Assembly: GCA_012656075.1 (NCBI GenBank)
Contig: JAAKBF010000171.1
Coordinates: 930,001 to 994,000 of the forward strand
Source: Phytophthora hibernalis
Taxonomy: Eukaryota > Oomycota > Peronosporomycetes > Peronosporales > Peronosporaceae
Direction: 5' to 3'
Length of the DNA stretch: 64,000 nt
The notes under the pieces were generated by a model, which searched no databases, was not told where the DNA came from, and worked only from the letters and a program-made list of their open reading frames with translations. Shown one piece after another: positions 30,681-42,584 of this stretch (the first letter of the stretch is position 1; each line of letters opens with the position of its first letter). Position numbers and translations under genes: made by a program.

Positions 30681-33600
30681 ATGGCGAATGTCGCGTCGTT
30701 GAGCTCCGGCGCGGAGGCTGAGATCGAGCCTACAGAAGCGACCGCCCTCGAGACCCACGTCCCTGCAACTACTGTGTATGCACCCCAATGGAACAGCGCT
30801 AATATGCAAGCTGGGAGGACTTCTTTGCAGCTTTCGACGCGTATCAGGATGCAACGCATCAAGTATTCAAGAAACGGACGTCTACGAGCGTGATCACGAA
30901 ATAATGCTGAGCTGGAAAGGAGGGGTACGCTGACGGCTAAGACGCAGATCCCACTCGCGCTCGAAAAATACTACCGTCGGCTATACTGTACGCATGGTTG
31001 TAACCGCCCAAGTCGTTTAGAAGGAAAGCGAAAGAACTACTTCGTGAAATCTACGAAATATGAGGCACAACTGTCACTCACAGTGGTGTGGGTGGTGGAC
31101 AAGGGCTTCCAAGTGACCGTGACGCAGCAAAACACGACACACAACCATGGGCTGGGCTCGGTGATTTACGATAACCATCCTGTCAACCGCCGCGTCGATG
31201 AGGCGGATGTGATTAACTTCGTCAACGGGCTCCTAATGGCTGGGGCAAAAAGGAGCTCATCTTGGAGTATTTGAGAAGAAAACGGGTAAGACGCCTCGTG
31301 AGGTCAAGCTAACATAATAGTTAATTAAACTTATTGTTATTTGCTGTCTTTAGGGAAGAAGGTTACGCTGAGATATGTCCACAACCTCGTCCAGAAACTG
31401 AAGGATGCGCGTCGCGGGCAACCTCTGTTGAGGCTAGATTGGAGTCTGTTTTGCACGACTTTTGCGTTTCTCGAAAGGAAAACACAGCCACTATCTACGT
31501 GGACGACGACAAGTTGCCTCAGACTATAACGTTCCAGACGCATCAAATGCGAAGATTTTTCGAGGCGTTACCGGAGCTGCTGATGATTGACGCGACTCAT
31601 AACACCAACAACGCCCCCAACAAGCTCTTCAGCTTTATGATCCACGACGTTTTTGGACACGTACGTGCATCGGCTGAGTTTGCAACTCTTGTATGAATAT
31701 TTTGTCTAACACTGTGTGACTTTGCTGTGACTCTATTGACTGTGTTGTGACTTTGGGGTTTTATGAACGCTATTGAGCTTATGTGACTGAATTGTGACTT
31801 TGTGGCTGTATTGTGACTTTGTGACGCTGTTGTTGTCTTGTGACATCCGTGCTATTACGTTGTATCCAGGGGCAGTACGTGCAGCACGCACTCATGGAAA
31901 ACGAGAGTGCAGAATGTCTTACTGATGCGATTACCTCGTTTAAATCATTCAACCCCACGTGGGATCAAGTGCGCGTCATCATTGTGGACAAGGACTTTGG
32001 AGAGATTTCATTGCTTGGAGATGCTTTTCCTGGTGCACGCATTTATCTGTGTATTTTTCACGTCGTGAAGTACCTTCGAACCGAGGTGGCGAAACGAGAT
32101 TACGGAGTGCTGGATCGTGACAAGGTGGAAGATGATGTACACATGATGCGGCATGCACAGACAGAGGCTGAATACGAAACCGGTCGCAAGTATTTGTACT
32201 ATATCGTGAAAGGCAAGAAAATTCTGCAACGTGAAGACGTTCCGAGGCCGAACATTCGTTTTTGAAATACTTCAACACGAATTGGCACCAGTGCAGAGAA
32301 ATGTGGAGCTGCTACGGACGGGTGGACGTCCATCATCTAGGCAACACCGCTAACAATCGGTACGACTTTCATGATCACTATAAACATGGTGAGTTACATT
32401 ATTAACATCTTCTTCTGCGTGGTTTCGCTAGCCTGGAGGCCGGCTGGGGGCATTTAAAAGACGTACTGAAGCCCACCATGATGCTTGATGAATGTGTGGA
32501 TACACTCATGTTCTTGCAGTCAATCGCTGAAACGGAGTACGCGAAGAAGATGACGGAGGTTGGCTATATGTGTTACAGCGGGGCGGATGCGGAACTGGAA
32601 AGCTGGCCAAGGAAGTTAGTCAACACGCGAACCAGCTCGTTGAGAAACAATTCCGTGTGGCGAACGACCGAAATACGCAGTATAATATTCGAGAGCTGCA
32701 AGATCACGTATTTGAGCTCACATCCTTGGCGGAACCGGAGCGCAAGTATCACATTGACACAAGCGTAAGTTTATATTGAATCAATTCCTTGCATTGAATT
32801 GGAACTTATCCTTTCTCTTCCTTTTGTTCATTATGTAGACTTACAGATGCTCCTGTACTTTCATGAAGACGGAGCTGCTACCTTGTCGCCATGTCATCTA
32901 TTGGCGGCTGCTGTCGAACAAGAGTGCAATTCCGGTGAAGCATATCCACCCGCGGTGGAGTTTAACGCGTCCACTGAACATTTCTGTTAACGAGGATGAC
33001 ACCACGGACGATGAAGCTGGATGCAGACCGTTTCGAGTTAGCGACTCTTCGTTAACGTTAACAGCGTTCCGACACAAGGTTCTTAATGGCACCAACGAAT
33101 TTCGCGTATCTCACGATGTTGCGACGCGAATATCCGACATCATGAGTCGTAACGGTACACCTGTTTTCACGAAGATGCTGGTGGCTTTAAAGTGCTTTGA
33201 GGAGATTATAGTTGGTGGTGACGTTCCGTTTGGCTCTGAAACTGCGGTGCGGTCTGACCGACTGTCAGAGGTGAACCCGCTCTTTCAGTTATTTGTAGCG
33301 GTGCCAGCAAGGGACGTGGTCATGAGTCCCAGCGAGGATGATGTTCCTCCAACGCTCGAAGCTGTCACAGGAAAAGATCAAGAATCTGAACCAGGTCACA
33401 TTGACGGAGTGCCACCAAGCGAAAGTCACACCCACGGGGTGTCATTCATTGGAAATCACAATGGTAAAGTGTCAACAATCGACAGTCACACAGACAGTGT
33501 GCCAACAAGTGAGAGTCACAATGACGATGTGCCACCAATCGAGAGTCACAGCGACGAAGTGCCGAGAATTGAAAATCACATTGACGGAATACCAGCACCT

Positions 33601-34893
33601 CAAGAACACCCTCTTGAAGAAGCAAGCGTAAATGCTTCTGGTTTGACTTTTCCTGTGAAGAGACAAAGTCGCGAGGACCCCAACCAGAGCTCAAGCTCCA
33701 GCGAGGACGTTTCTTTCTTCGTCTCGAAGAGTACCAAGAGCAGAGGACGCCCTAAAATACGGAAAGGTCAGAAACAGAAAGAAAAACGACAACGAATGAC
33801 AGACTCGCGCAAGGAGACCACGAATCTGGTCCAAGGGACACTTGTACCAGTGCCCACACTCTCAAATGTATCGCGAGTGCTGAAAATCACTTTTAGTTAT
33901 GAGTCTGCTCACGAGTTTGTAGCTGGTTTCACCGTGAAAAGACTGGGCCCCAGAAAACAAGCTATTGCTAAGTTGAAGGCCCTCACGAGTGTGCTCGTGA
34001 AGTTAAGTTTGTTTTTACTGAACAATTTGTGGCGAAATGTCTGCAGCTTTTGGATTAGTATGCAAAATCACTCCCAGAGATCAATCAATCCGTCGGCATT
34101 CGAGTACCAAGGGTTGGAGTATTTAGCCAAGATCCGCTATACGTGATGACACAATATCATCAAGTGATGCAAACTCTGGCCGCGGCATCTGACACCATGG
34201 AGTGGGTTCAATCTCTTCATTAAATCGACTATCAGTACCGCCTGATCTCGATGAATACCTAGATTTTGGTAAAGATAGCGCTACTGCAGCAATTCGGAGT
34301 TTGTTATTGACTATGACTCGAGAATCGCCATTCGGACGGATTCGTAATGACGCTATGTTGTGGTTTCGCGAAGACGAATGGCTCAACGATGACGCCTTAA
34401 TGCACGGTAGGACAACGCTTCACGAAGAATACGGTCCGATTGGCATCGTTTCCCGGTATTTTGTGGTACTGGAGATATCAAAAGTAAATACAAGATTATC
34501 GCAGGTAGCGAGCCGTTTCACAGCCGCAATGGATTCGTGTTACTTCAACTCCACCTCGACAAAAATCACTGGTGTGGCGTCGTGTTCGACCTGAAATCGA
34601 CACCACAAACGCTCAATGTCTTTGACCCTCAGCAAAAGCGAAAGCACTACGAGGAATGCGAAACCATCGTCGAAACTTTGTTCGACAAAACCACCAAGTC
34701 GATGGTAGCTAAACGAGAGAAACGTTTGAAGCAATCGGATGGCTACAACTGCGGTCCACTGGTGCCGCTGCTCTTCGAGTGTACCATGAGAGGAATAGCC
34801 TTGCCAACGTCCCCTCAAAAAGCCTTCTACGATACTTCAGGATGCGGTATTTGCCGAAGGCATAGGGAAGCTATAGTACCTAAGACTAAATAG
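30681..34893 (+). pseudogene. Mutator-like (MULE) transposase with SWIM finger and C-terminal Ulp1-like protease region
   Basis: Four introns are visible by GT...AG borders and frame: 31286-31353, 31661-31869, 32360-32431, 32765-32838. Order: N-terminal DNA-binding-like part (THNHGLG near 31138-31158), catalytic core with ELLMIDATHNTNN (about 31576-31614), VDKDFGE (about 31984), FHVVKYL (about 32057) and NNRLEAGWGHLK spanning intron 3. Then a SWIM zinc finger CSC...LPCRH (about 32845-32895), a long acidic region with a 30-bp tandem repeat, an RGRP AT-hook-like motif, and a C48 (Ulp1-type) cysteine protease in another frame with His in KNHWCGVVFD, Asp in NVFDPQQ and Cys in DGYNCGPL (about 34570-34755). 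At least four frameshifts (near 30815, 31418, 32245, 34530). Element termini not found. Confidence 0.85.
33400..33609 (+). repeat. Coding minisatellite, 7 x 30 bp
   Basis: Seven in-frame units of ten residues in the MULE protein, with the pattern x-D-x-V-P-x-x-E-S-H, ending each time in (A/C)(A/G)TCAC or similar. Copies are diverged but keep frame and length exactly. Confidence 0.9.
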
Positions 34894-35415
34894 TACTTGC
34901 GGTCGACCATTCAATGTTAAAAAGATTTTTACTCGTATTCGTTCCCAGGAAATAGATAGCATTGCTTCATGTCATGCCGAAGTCGAAGAGATGCTTTGAG
35001 TATTGCTCTGTCCGAGTTACCTTTTGAAGTCAAAATCACAAGTCATGCGCACATTCGAGCAACACCAAATTGTGTTCATACAACATTTAGACGAGCAGAC
35101 GACATTATCGTATGCGCAATCAACTCCCCATTGAGTAAGATGTCTAATTTTGATGTAGTTTATGAAATCTGCGCGCGTAATATATTCTTGTTTGTGCCTT
35201 GTGTGTCTTCGTCCACTGCTAACTCAGAGGAAGTGACTGACACGGTGACTATACTGCTCTCTTAGGTACGAAGGCACAAACCAGCTGTGTGACTCTAACA
35301 TCGATCAAAACATACAGCCTTGGAAGACGTTTGGAAAATAATTTGGTGCTGGATACAACTTCTTTGCTTATTTTGACTTGAACTAAATAAAAGAACACGC
35401 TGCTGTTACTGAAAA

Positions 35416-35446
35416 TACACCGAAAATTTGCCATATTTTCGGTGTA
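35416..35446. repeat. Perfect 12-bp inverted repeat, 7-base loop
   Basis: TACACCGAAAAT (35416-35427) and its exact complement (35435-35446). A diverged third arm (TTTTGGTGTAAATTCGG) follows. Confidence 0.9.
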
Positions 35447-36253
35447 ATAACCAAATTTTGGTGTAAATTCGGTTGAGTGAGCTAGGCTTGATTTGATGGG
35501 GTAGGGTTTATCGGAGGGGTGATTCCAGACTCGCCAAACCGGGTCAAACGATCGTTTGAATTCGCGAGACCTCGCCCAAAGGAGCTTTCTTTCGCTTCCT
35601 TGGGTATGCACCGGCAGCTTAGAGCTTTCTAACCAGCCGTCGCATGCCTCAATCGCCCTCCTATAGCCATGCCTAGAGCTATTGATCATTTCGAGACTCT
35701 TCACTTTCAAGATTTGAGTGGTCTGACACCCGTCCTCGAAATGATGCAATCATTCGGTATCACTTTTGGTAACAGTAACACGATTCCTAAATATATCTTC
35801 CAAATAATCTACAACTCAAGCGTTGCTTATCGACGCAGATTTCTGAACCTAGTCATTATAGATTGGCCGTTTTTATATAATATCGACCCTTTTTAGGACT
35901 CGGGTGTTACTTTTGACCAATCAGCTATTTTCTTTTCGGTTGGCGTAATTGTTGGGTGTCTCCGGAGGATACCGGTCAGTGCCGGCGTATCTTTCCATAA
36001 AACAACTAGTAGAGTGCCCTGTCTGTCTGTCAGTTGGTCACGGCCGTCGCCGCTGCCGAGCGCAGCGAATGAGGCTCCTGATTGGCTATAAAGCGTCCGA
36101 GCGAAGCGAAGGCCGCGCCCTTCCCCGTGATTTACGGGACCGAAGGCCCCGCCCAAGCCTTAAATAAAGTAATTTATTGTGGTGAGTAGTGCAGCGAGCC
36201 CTTGCGAGCGGAGCGGGTGCGCTCCCCAGACTTAACTAATAAAAGTAAATCGC

Positions 36254-36277
36254 CGCGGAGCGGGGGCACTCGGCTAG
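36254..36277 (+). repeat. Possible Helitron 3' terminus
   Basis: Ends in GCACTCGGCTAG, nearly the same as GCGCTCGGCTAG at 39552-39563, with G/C-rich sequence before it. No transposase in this copy. Confidence 0.4.
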
Positions 36278-36940
36278 CCCCCTACAAGTAAGAGAGTAAC
36301 CTGTCCGTCCATCTGTCTGTCATTCCGTACGCACCCCCAGGTAACGCAAATCCGGACTTTCGGTTGGCTAAAAATAGCTGCCGAGCGCAGCGAAGGCGGC
36401 GCCTCATTCGCTGAAAAACGGCCTTCTAAACAGCCGAGCGAAGCGAAGACACCCTCATTGGCCAAATTTAAACACTGTCACACTGGCTACGATCGGTAGC
36501 ACGATCCCAACCATATCCGGTCTACCCATTGGCCGAAATGCAAACATTTCTGCAGGAACACGAAACAAACCGATTGGTCAATAACCGGACGGCCGGCCTC
36601 CCCTGTGATTACACATATTTCAAAAACATAACAAAACCTGGCGTGGTGACCGCAAATCGGGCGCAGTAGCAAGTGGTTTTCTTGCCAGATCGGAGCCAGA
36701 CATTATACGGTGCTGGTGCCTGGCATCGGTAGGCAAGAACACAGCTGGCACTGTGCATGATATATATCGGCACTGTGCATACAACGTGCTCTACACTGTG
36801 TACTGTACTCTCGTTCTTTCAATATATTATTTATGCAACACCCCGTATACTATACACTAAAGGCTGTGTGCATTGTACCTAACTATACATATACGCCATT
36901 TACAGGACTGTGTAATATTTTCCTTTGCATTTATTTTGCC

Positions 36941-36966
36941 GTCTATTTTAGCCTTCTAAAATAGAC
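36941..36966. repeat. Perfect 11-bp inverted repeat, 4-base loop
   Basis: GTCTATTTTAG, CCTT, CTAAAATAGAC. Confidence 0.9.
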
Positions 36967-37582
36967 TTTGTGCAAATCAGTTTCGATTTGCCCCACGCGC
37001 AAAAGTCTGAGATGCACCCAACGATCTCGCTTTTGCACTCCCAGAACTGCATTTCTGCGTTTCCAGGCTGTAAACAAGACGGTTGTGCTTCAAAATCGAG
37101 TTTTAGCGTTTAGCACCTGTCTTTTAAGCTTGCACTTCCGCTTCGGAGTAAAGTCGTACTTAGGATGAAATCGAGTTGTCAGGTCTAATATAATAGACTT
37201 TTATTGGACCTTTGCCAAAATATACGCCAAGCACAATATACAGTACGCATTCTATACATTCTATGAAGATGGGCGCTATACGCTGGTAGCACTCTTCACT
37301 ATACATTGTATTGGTGAAGTGAAGGCTTCTCATTGGCTTAAAATAAAGGAAGTTGGTGTGTACTACACTATCTTGGTGTGGTGTACATGACATCGTACAT
37401 AGCCAAAAGGTAACGGTGTAAATACCATACTTAAACCAAATGGACGGGGCGAAATAGTATGAGAGACGACAAAAGAAGAAGATTTGATGTAATACAACAT
37501 ATAAGACACGATTCACGATTGCTGCGAGGAGATGGGTAGATGTGGGACGTTAGTATCAGATGCGAGATAGTATGCTAAACGA

Positions 37583-38102
37583 TACTTCTCTGTCCGGCCA
37601 ATTTAAACGAATTTCGGTTTTCAGCCTATCAGTCGGTCAATTTTTGGAGCTAAACGCGAAGAAGTAGCTTAAACGAAAGAACAGGTCACGAGTTGTGTGT
37701 TGCTATTTTTCTTTGGCACTTAACTCAATTGGTATGCTAAATAACTTCGCATACCTGTGCTGAGTTTGACGGCACAATAACCTTTTTTTCGTAATCCAGC
37801 TCTAAATTAGCGATATTAGCCCCAAAATTGGTAGAGCATCGTCAACGCTTTGCGATTCTCCTCATAATAGCACAATCTATGAAACATCCCGCCTGTCTGA
37901 AGAATTGCAGTATTTCAAACGAGGTTTTATTGAGCGTTTTGCTATTTCTACCCTAACCTAAGTGCGATTTCATCCAATCATGACCAGGTTACTGTCCATT
38001 GCCAGTCATTGAGCTGGTCAAATTTTGGCCAATAAAATTCATGTAACATTTTGTGTAACGAACAAAAACCTAATTCGTATAAATTGGCCGGACAGAGAAG
38101 TA
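37583..38102. mobile_element. 520-bp MITE with TA-flanked terminal inverted repeats
   Basis: TACTTCTCTGTCCGGCC... (37583-37605) is repeated in exact inverse at 38080-38102 (23 of 23 bases). Similarity extends to 31 bp with one mismatch. Both ends carry TA, the target of Tc1/mariner-type transposases. No coding capacity, so a non-autonomous element. Its termini differ from those of the mariner-like copy at 1106. Confidence 0.85.
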
Positions 38103-38525
38103 CGTAGAGACGATCGTATGAGAGACGATAGGAAAAGAAGCAAAAGAAAGTGATACGATTGTATAGAAGACGATAGGAAGAGAGATAACAGAACAAGAGA
38201 CGATTGAATGCGAGACAATAGTTTGAGAGACGACATGTAGGCAAGATAGGTAGGTGTAGTCGATAGAAAGATAGACACGTTATGTAGACACGATATACAT
38301 TAAATTTATAAGAGATATACGATGTGTCGATGGGGGACGATATGTATAGAGAGAAGTCACGTAGAGACCATAGAAAGTCAATAGACACTGCGTAGACAGA
38401 GACAATAGGTATTTATACATAGAGACGATATGTAGAGATGGCAGGTAGAGATACCATAGGTAGAGAGGATATAAAGGCAGACACGATAAGGATATATGAA
38501 CGATAGGTAGAGGACATATCGTACA
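38103..38525 (+). repeat. Degenerate purine-rich satellite (GAGACGATA family)
   Basis: Over 400 bases in which GAGACGATAGG/TATGT-like units recur about every 15-30 bases with variable spacing; one strand is strongly purine-rich. The open frames with repeated Ser-Tyr-Arg-Leu on the other strand are by-products of the repeat. Confidence 0.7.
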
Positions 38526-38599
38526 TGATTCCACATGACATGCTCATCGACAAACCCGCCGGAGGTCCAGATGAGGACGAGGAGATCCGTCCGGGAGCT

Positions 38600-39144
38600 A
38601 TTCCGTGAGGTATGCGGCGCATGATCGACTAAATGTACTTATTCGAGCAGGTGCTGCTCAACTCCTTAAAAATCAGTGGCATCCCACCCCACATACTGAA
38701 ACTCAAGAAGGGGATGCCGGTCATCATGATGCGGAACTTAAATCCCGACTTGGGGTTGTGCAACGGAACATGCCTGCGAATCGTCGAACTCAAAGATCAT
38801 GTCATCCACGCCACCATCATGACCGGCAACAGGTAAGGCCAGCATGTGTTGATCCCGCGCATCGTGTTCATCAGCGATGGCGACATCCGCAATTTCGGAT
38901 TTCGTTTGAGACTCAAGCAGTTCCCGTCAAGCCTGCCTTTGCCATGACAATCAACAAGGCGCGGGGACAAACGGTACAGTACTTGGCGACGCCTTGATCT
39001 TCCCACGGTCAGCGGTATGTGGCCATGGCAAGGGCTACGTCTAGATCGAGATTCAATGCATTGGTCGAGTATCCACAGCGGGAGGAAGAAGACGGAGTGT
39101 ACACGGCGAGAATAGTCTACCGACAGCTCTTCGAGACGGCGTAG
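38600..39144 (+). pseudogene. Helitron helicase, C-terminal remnant
   Basis: Pif1-like helicase end: LNSLKISGIPPHILKLKKG (about 38660-38715), PVIMMRNLNPDLGLCNGTCL (about 38719-38778), a stop, VLIPRIVFISDGD (about 38849), then AFAMTINKARGQTVQYL (about 38936-38986), and remains of the VALSR-type motif to 39144. The upstream Rep and helicase domains are absent. Frame changes make it non-functional. Confidence 0.8.
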
Positions 39145-39229
39145 GCAGCGACTTTGTATAAATGCATATTTACGAAATCAAAACATATGTCACTTTGCAT
39201 AGCGCGCTAATTGTTGACAGTCACCATTT

Positions 39230-39563
39230 TCTTCGAGCGAAGCGAAGGTGGCCACTCTGATCGGTGAGAACCTAGCTGACATACGGAGAAGCCGAGCGTA
39301 GCGAGTACGCCTGCATTTGAAGTCCGTGCGCGAAGCTCGCGGGTACGAACCCAGGACCCAACAGTGCTTAACCGTGAAGCGGAGGCGAAGCTTGTGAGCC
39401 GTAGCGGGCTTAGAGTTTTGGTAGAAGTCAACAGTAAAATATGTGGAAATAAAACATAAGCCTGGCATAGTTAAAATAGTAGTGAAGCGAGCTGGAACAG
39501 CGAGCTAACGGGCACCAACCGAACATGCACCCACCGCCCACAACGCGGGCGGCGCTCGGCTAG
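39230..39563 (+). mobile_element. Helitron 3' end with recurrent GCGAAGCG-type motifs, hairpin and CTAG
   Basis: GAGCGAAGCGAAGG (39235), GAGCGTAGCGAG (39293), GAAGCGGAGGCGAAGC and GAAGCGAGC follow each other. The segment ends in a stem CCGCCC/GGGCGG (39534-39552) and then CTAG (39560-39563) before a T, the classical Helitron 3' terminus (hairpin shortly before CTRR). It probably belongs with the helicase remnant at 38600. Confidence 0.65.
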
Positions 39564-40230
39564 TCGTTATCTGTAGCAGCCCAACCAGGATTAATTTGAG
39601 GTCTATCTCGGGTGGTGCACACCAATCCGGACAATACATAGATCAAGTTAACCGGCCTATGAATCTTACAATTCGCATAATTTAAAGAAAGAAAGAGGCT
39701 TTCTCGGTGGGTGCAAAACGAATTTATTAGTTTATCTTTTCCAGAGCATGCTTAACACGCTTGTTTCCCGGCACGGGATACGTGTGCCTTCGATTGACAG
39801 GTTTGGACATTGGCGCTAATGATCTACCCGTTCAGAATACTGAGGACACCGAGCGCGACATTATCAGCGGCGAGACGTGCGGCTTCGGCGCCTCCACTAC
39901 CCCGTGACTCAAGACGCGTACTCCGCACGACTGCCGCTCCCGCAGCATCTGCGGAGCCCGTATTTTGCCCAAGAAGAGCATACTGCTTGAAGTACCCATA
40001 TGCGGTATTTTGAAACCGTTTCATAAACAGTAGTTGAAGCCACGGATGGCCAGGTAGGAACCGGGACTGCATGTCAGTTTCGATTTTGCTCTACAAAGAG
40101 AATTCCGTCGTGGACACGGATCAAAGTTTATTTTCGTACCTAGTATTACATGGTATTCAAGCTCTGAGCAAGGGGTTCGGCGTGAATCAAGATGGGTGTA
40201 AAGAAGTTGCAAGCTTCGACGAGCTTGCGC
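39564..40230. other. Unassigned region
   Basis: A minus-strand frame (40072-39824) reads as a plausible protein fragment (MKRFQNTAYGYFKQYALLGQ..., AARLAADNVALGVLSILNG) of unknown family. Nothing else recognised. Confidence 0.3.
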
Positions 40231-40239
40231 ACGTGCTGC

Positions 40240-42150
40240 TGCTATGAGTCTCTCCAGTGCTGATTCACCTGTGCCGCCGCCGAGACCGCGGCGCTCCCCG
40301 GAGTTGATGCTGCAGCTTCCCAAATCCTTAGAAGCTGGGAGCGAGAACGCGTCAATGCCGACGGCAAGCCCCGAGCGAGATGCGCCAGGGTGTCGACACA
40401 AGAAGCTGACTGGAACGTCGACAAGCCGCTGCGTGTGGCAGAAGCGCCTGCGTTGCCGTAGCCTTCTAGATTTGAGGGCCGTACGATGCAAGTCCGGCGC
40501 GTTTTCGTGGGCGAGTACGAGACATATATGATCGCGATCAACGCCGTCCAGACGCAATGGATTGAAGCGTTTGCGATGTCGGTAGGGGCTTGCATCGAGT
40601 CGCGAACGAAGGGCATGATCGCGCGTTACGAGTTCAACCAACCCCCAAGCACGATCTCGGGATTAGCTAGTTCAAGCAGGCTCGGGAGCCTTCACACGTC
40701 GACTATGCCACTGTCGACGAGGCTATGAATAAGCTGCACATGGCAACACGATGGCCAGAACCGGAAAGTGGCAACATGAATTTGCAAGCCGATATAGAGG
40801 CCATCCTCGACGAGTTTAACCTGACGGATATCGAACAGCGTCGACTTGTCAAGTATCTTTCTGCTGCCCTGGCTCCTCCAAGCTTTAAAACTGTCATCGC
40901 TACGTAGCTCACCCTCCGCGAGAACAAGACCTACAAGAACGAGGTGGTTCCGTTTTGCGCGTAGGTGACCAGCCTCATAAAGGAATGTATCACAGCAGAG
41001 TGGGAACAACTCGAGCGGAGGGAGCCGTGGTGGCAAAAACGGTCGAGGAAGGAGCGGTAATCGAGGACCTGCCGATAACGGCGGTCGTGGAACTCACTGG
41101 GGGCTAACCACGTCTCTTCCAAGTGCCCAATTTGAGCGGTCCGCCACAAGCCAGCGGCGGTAACGGTGCACGGCCGGACAGTGGTACCTGCCTAAAGTGT
41201 CACTCGAGAGAACGTCAAGTTCGCGACTGTCCCCGCTGCCAACCGGACGAGGGGACCCAGTTGTTACGGGGTGGGCCGTGGAGACAGGGTTGGGCGAGTC
41301 GAGTGCTCGGGCCATATCCGCTCTGGTGAGATCCTCGGATAGGGCATCGATAACAACTTGGAAAAGCACTGGCACGTCTTCGTTAATCATCTCGGCTGGT
41401 TCTCACGACTTTTTGATGTCGTCTAGCCCCTTCCACCTCCCAACGGTGAGTCGATGGGCTGAGTCGACACTGGCGCAAGGGTTTGACCAAATGACCACCT
41501 TAGCCATAGATGGCATGCTCTTGCAATAATTCAACGCTGCCACATGCAGCTTTACGATAGAGTTGAGGACGAGAGGCGTGGCGGATTGTGATAGCAAACG
41601 GCGGAATGGTATCCTAAACGTCGAATACATAGTCGTTCAGAGCGCGCACCACGCGTTTGGGACCTCGCCAAATGAGTGTGAGTTTGTCGCCGCCCCGCCC
41701 CGTTGCAGTGGATGAGAAAGGTGGGCGTGGTAGCGCTGGGGTGTCTGCTCGAGGAAGGACGCGGCACTGTCGCTGCTGCTGTGGACGGCGTTCCTGTGTA
41801 AGCGCTTCCGATCGAATCGGGTGCTGACACGTCACTCGTCGCTAGAGACGTCCTAGATGCGCTTGATCAAGCTGGGATGCCCGCGCTCGTGGACTCGATC
41901 GGTGGTGTCCGCTTGCGACCTGTTGGAGGACGAGATAATGACGTTTCCCGGGTTGCTATGTTCTAGGAGGATGCCTTCACGACCTCAGCTGGGGCGTTAG
42001 TGCTTCAAAATCTCGCGTGCCACGTTGAGGAAGACAATTAAACAATGGACCTGACGATTGGAAGGCCAATCATGCGGATTCTCGGATATTTGACGAATCG
42101 CTTATTGGCCGAAGCAAGTATTACCAAGCCAGAATGGGAATTTAAAACCC
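40240..42150 (+). pseudogene. Retrotransposon gag-protease remnant
   Basis: Gag pieces AVQTQWIEAFAMSVGACIE (about 40541-40600) and a following helix-rich segment (NLQADIEAILDEFNLTD, QRRLVKYLSAALAPPSFK, 40780-40890). Then a zinc-knuckle relic CLKCHSRERQVRDCPRC (about 41190-41240), a protease relic with ESGAD in place of DSGAD (about 41817) and VARDVLDALDQAGMPALVDS, and MDLTIGRPIMRILGYLTN (about 42046-42100). Multiple stops. A different lineage from elements 1 and 2. Confidence 0.75.
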
Positions 42151-42580
42151 TCCGAAAGCGTCGGTAAAAACGCGGCGGAACCCTCGGAGCTCCAACGCGT
42201 CTGTCGTTTGAGCGAAACAGGGGTTTCTCAACGGCGGTGGCCTGAGCGGGGTAAACGAGGGACGCGGGAACGGCGGCGCAGTTCACAGGCGGTCGTCATC
42301 TCAGCGTGTATACCATCCAGCTCGACACGAACATTATCGAGGTGACGCAGAACCTCCTCATTCAGCCACGAGATCGTTTTTTTCAGGGGCTCGCGGGGGT
42401 GCAGAATACTGAGAAGCTGTCCAGCTCTAGACAAGGCAGTGAACGCTGTCAACGGCGCTCGGCCCTAGACGATCTGCCGGCATCACATTAAAAGCTGACT
42501 GCACGACGGGATGAGAGCTGGTCAGTCCGTAATGCGGATCCGGCGCTCGGTTAGCAATGCTTCAAAGCCTTAGAATTTCT
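42151..42580. other. Decayed retrotransposon sequence
   Basis: Probably continues the gag-protease remnant but no motif can be read. Confidence 0.3.
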
Positions 42581-42584
42581 CAGT

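Larger units (their letters stand above)
34894..37582. other. A+T-rich intergenic region with hairpins and Helitron-like termini
   Basis: No confident gene. The minus-strand frame 35249-35749 (166 residues) is unassigned and could be chance. Inverted repeats at 35416-35446 and 36941-36966. Between 36050 and 36450 the motif GAGCGAAGCGAA and variants recur, with a terminus-like GCACTCGGCTAG at 36266-36277. Confidence 0.4.

Noticed and set aside
33400..33609. Regular 30-bp direct repeats resembling a CRISPR array
   Set aside because: The repeats abut without spacers, stay in frame and encode part of the MULE protein.
35249..35749. 166-residue minus-strand open frame as a gene
   Set aside because: No recognisable motif, and it spans a 12-bp hairpin in A+T-rich DNA; left as unassigned.
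37978..38388. 136-residue minus-strand open frame rich in Tyr, Leu and Ser
   Set aside because: It is the complement of the purine satellite; the repeated Ser-Tyr-Arg-Leu comes from the repeat unit.
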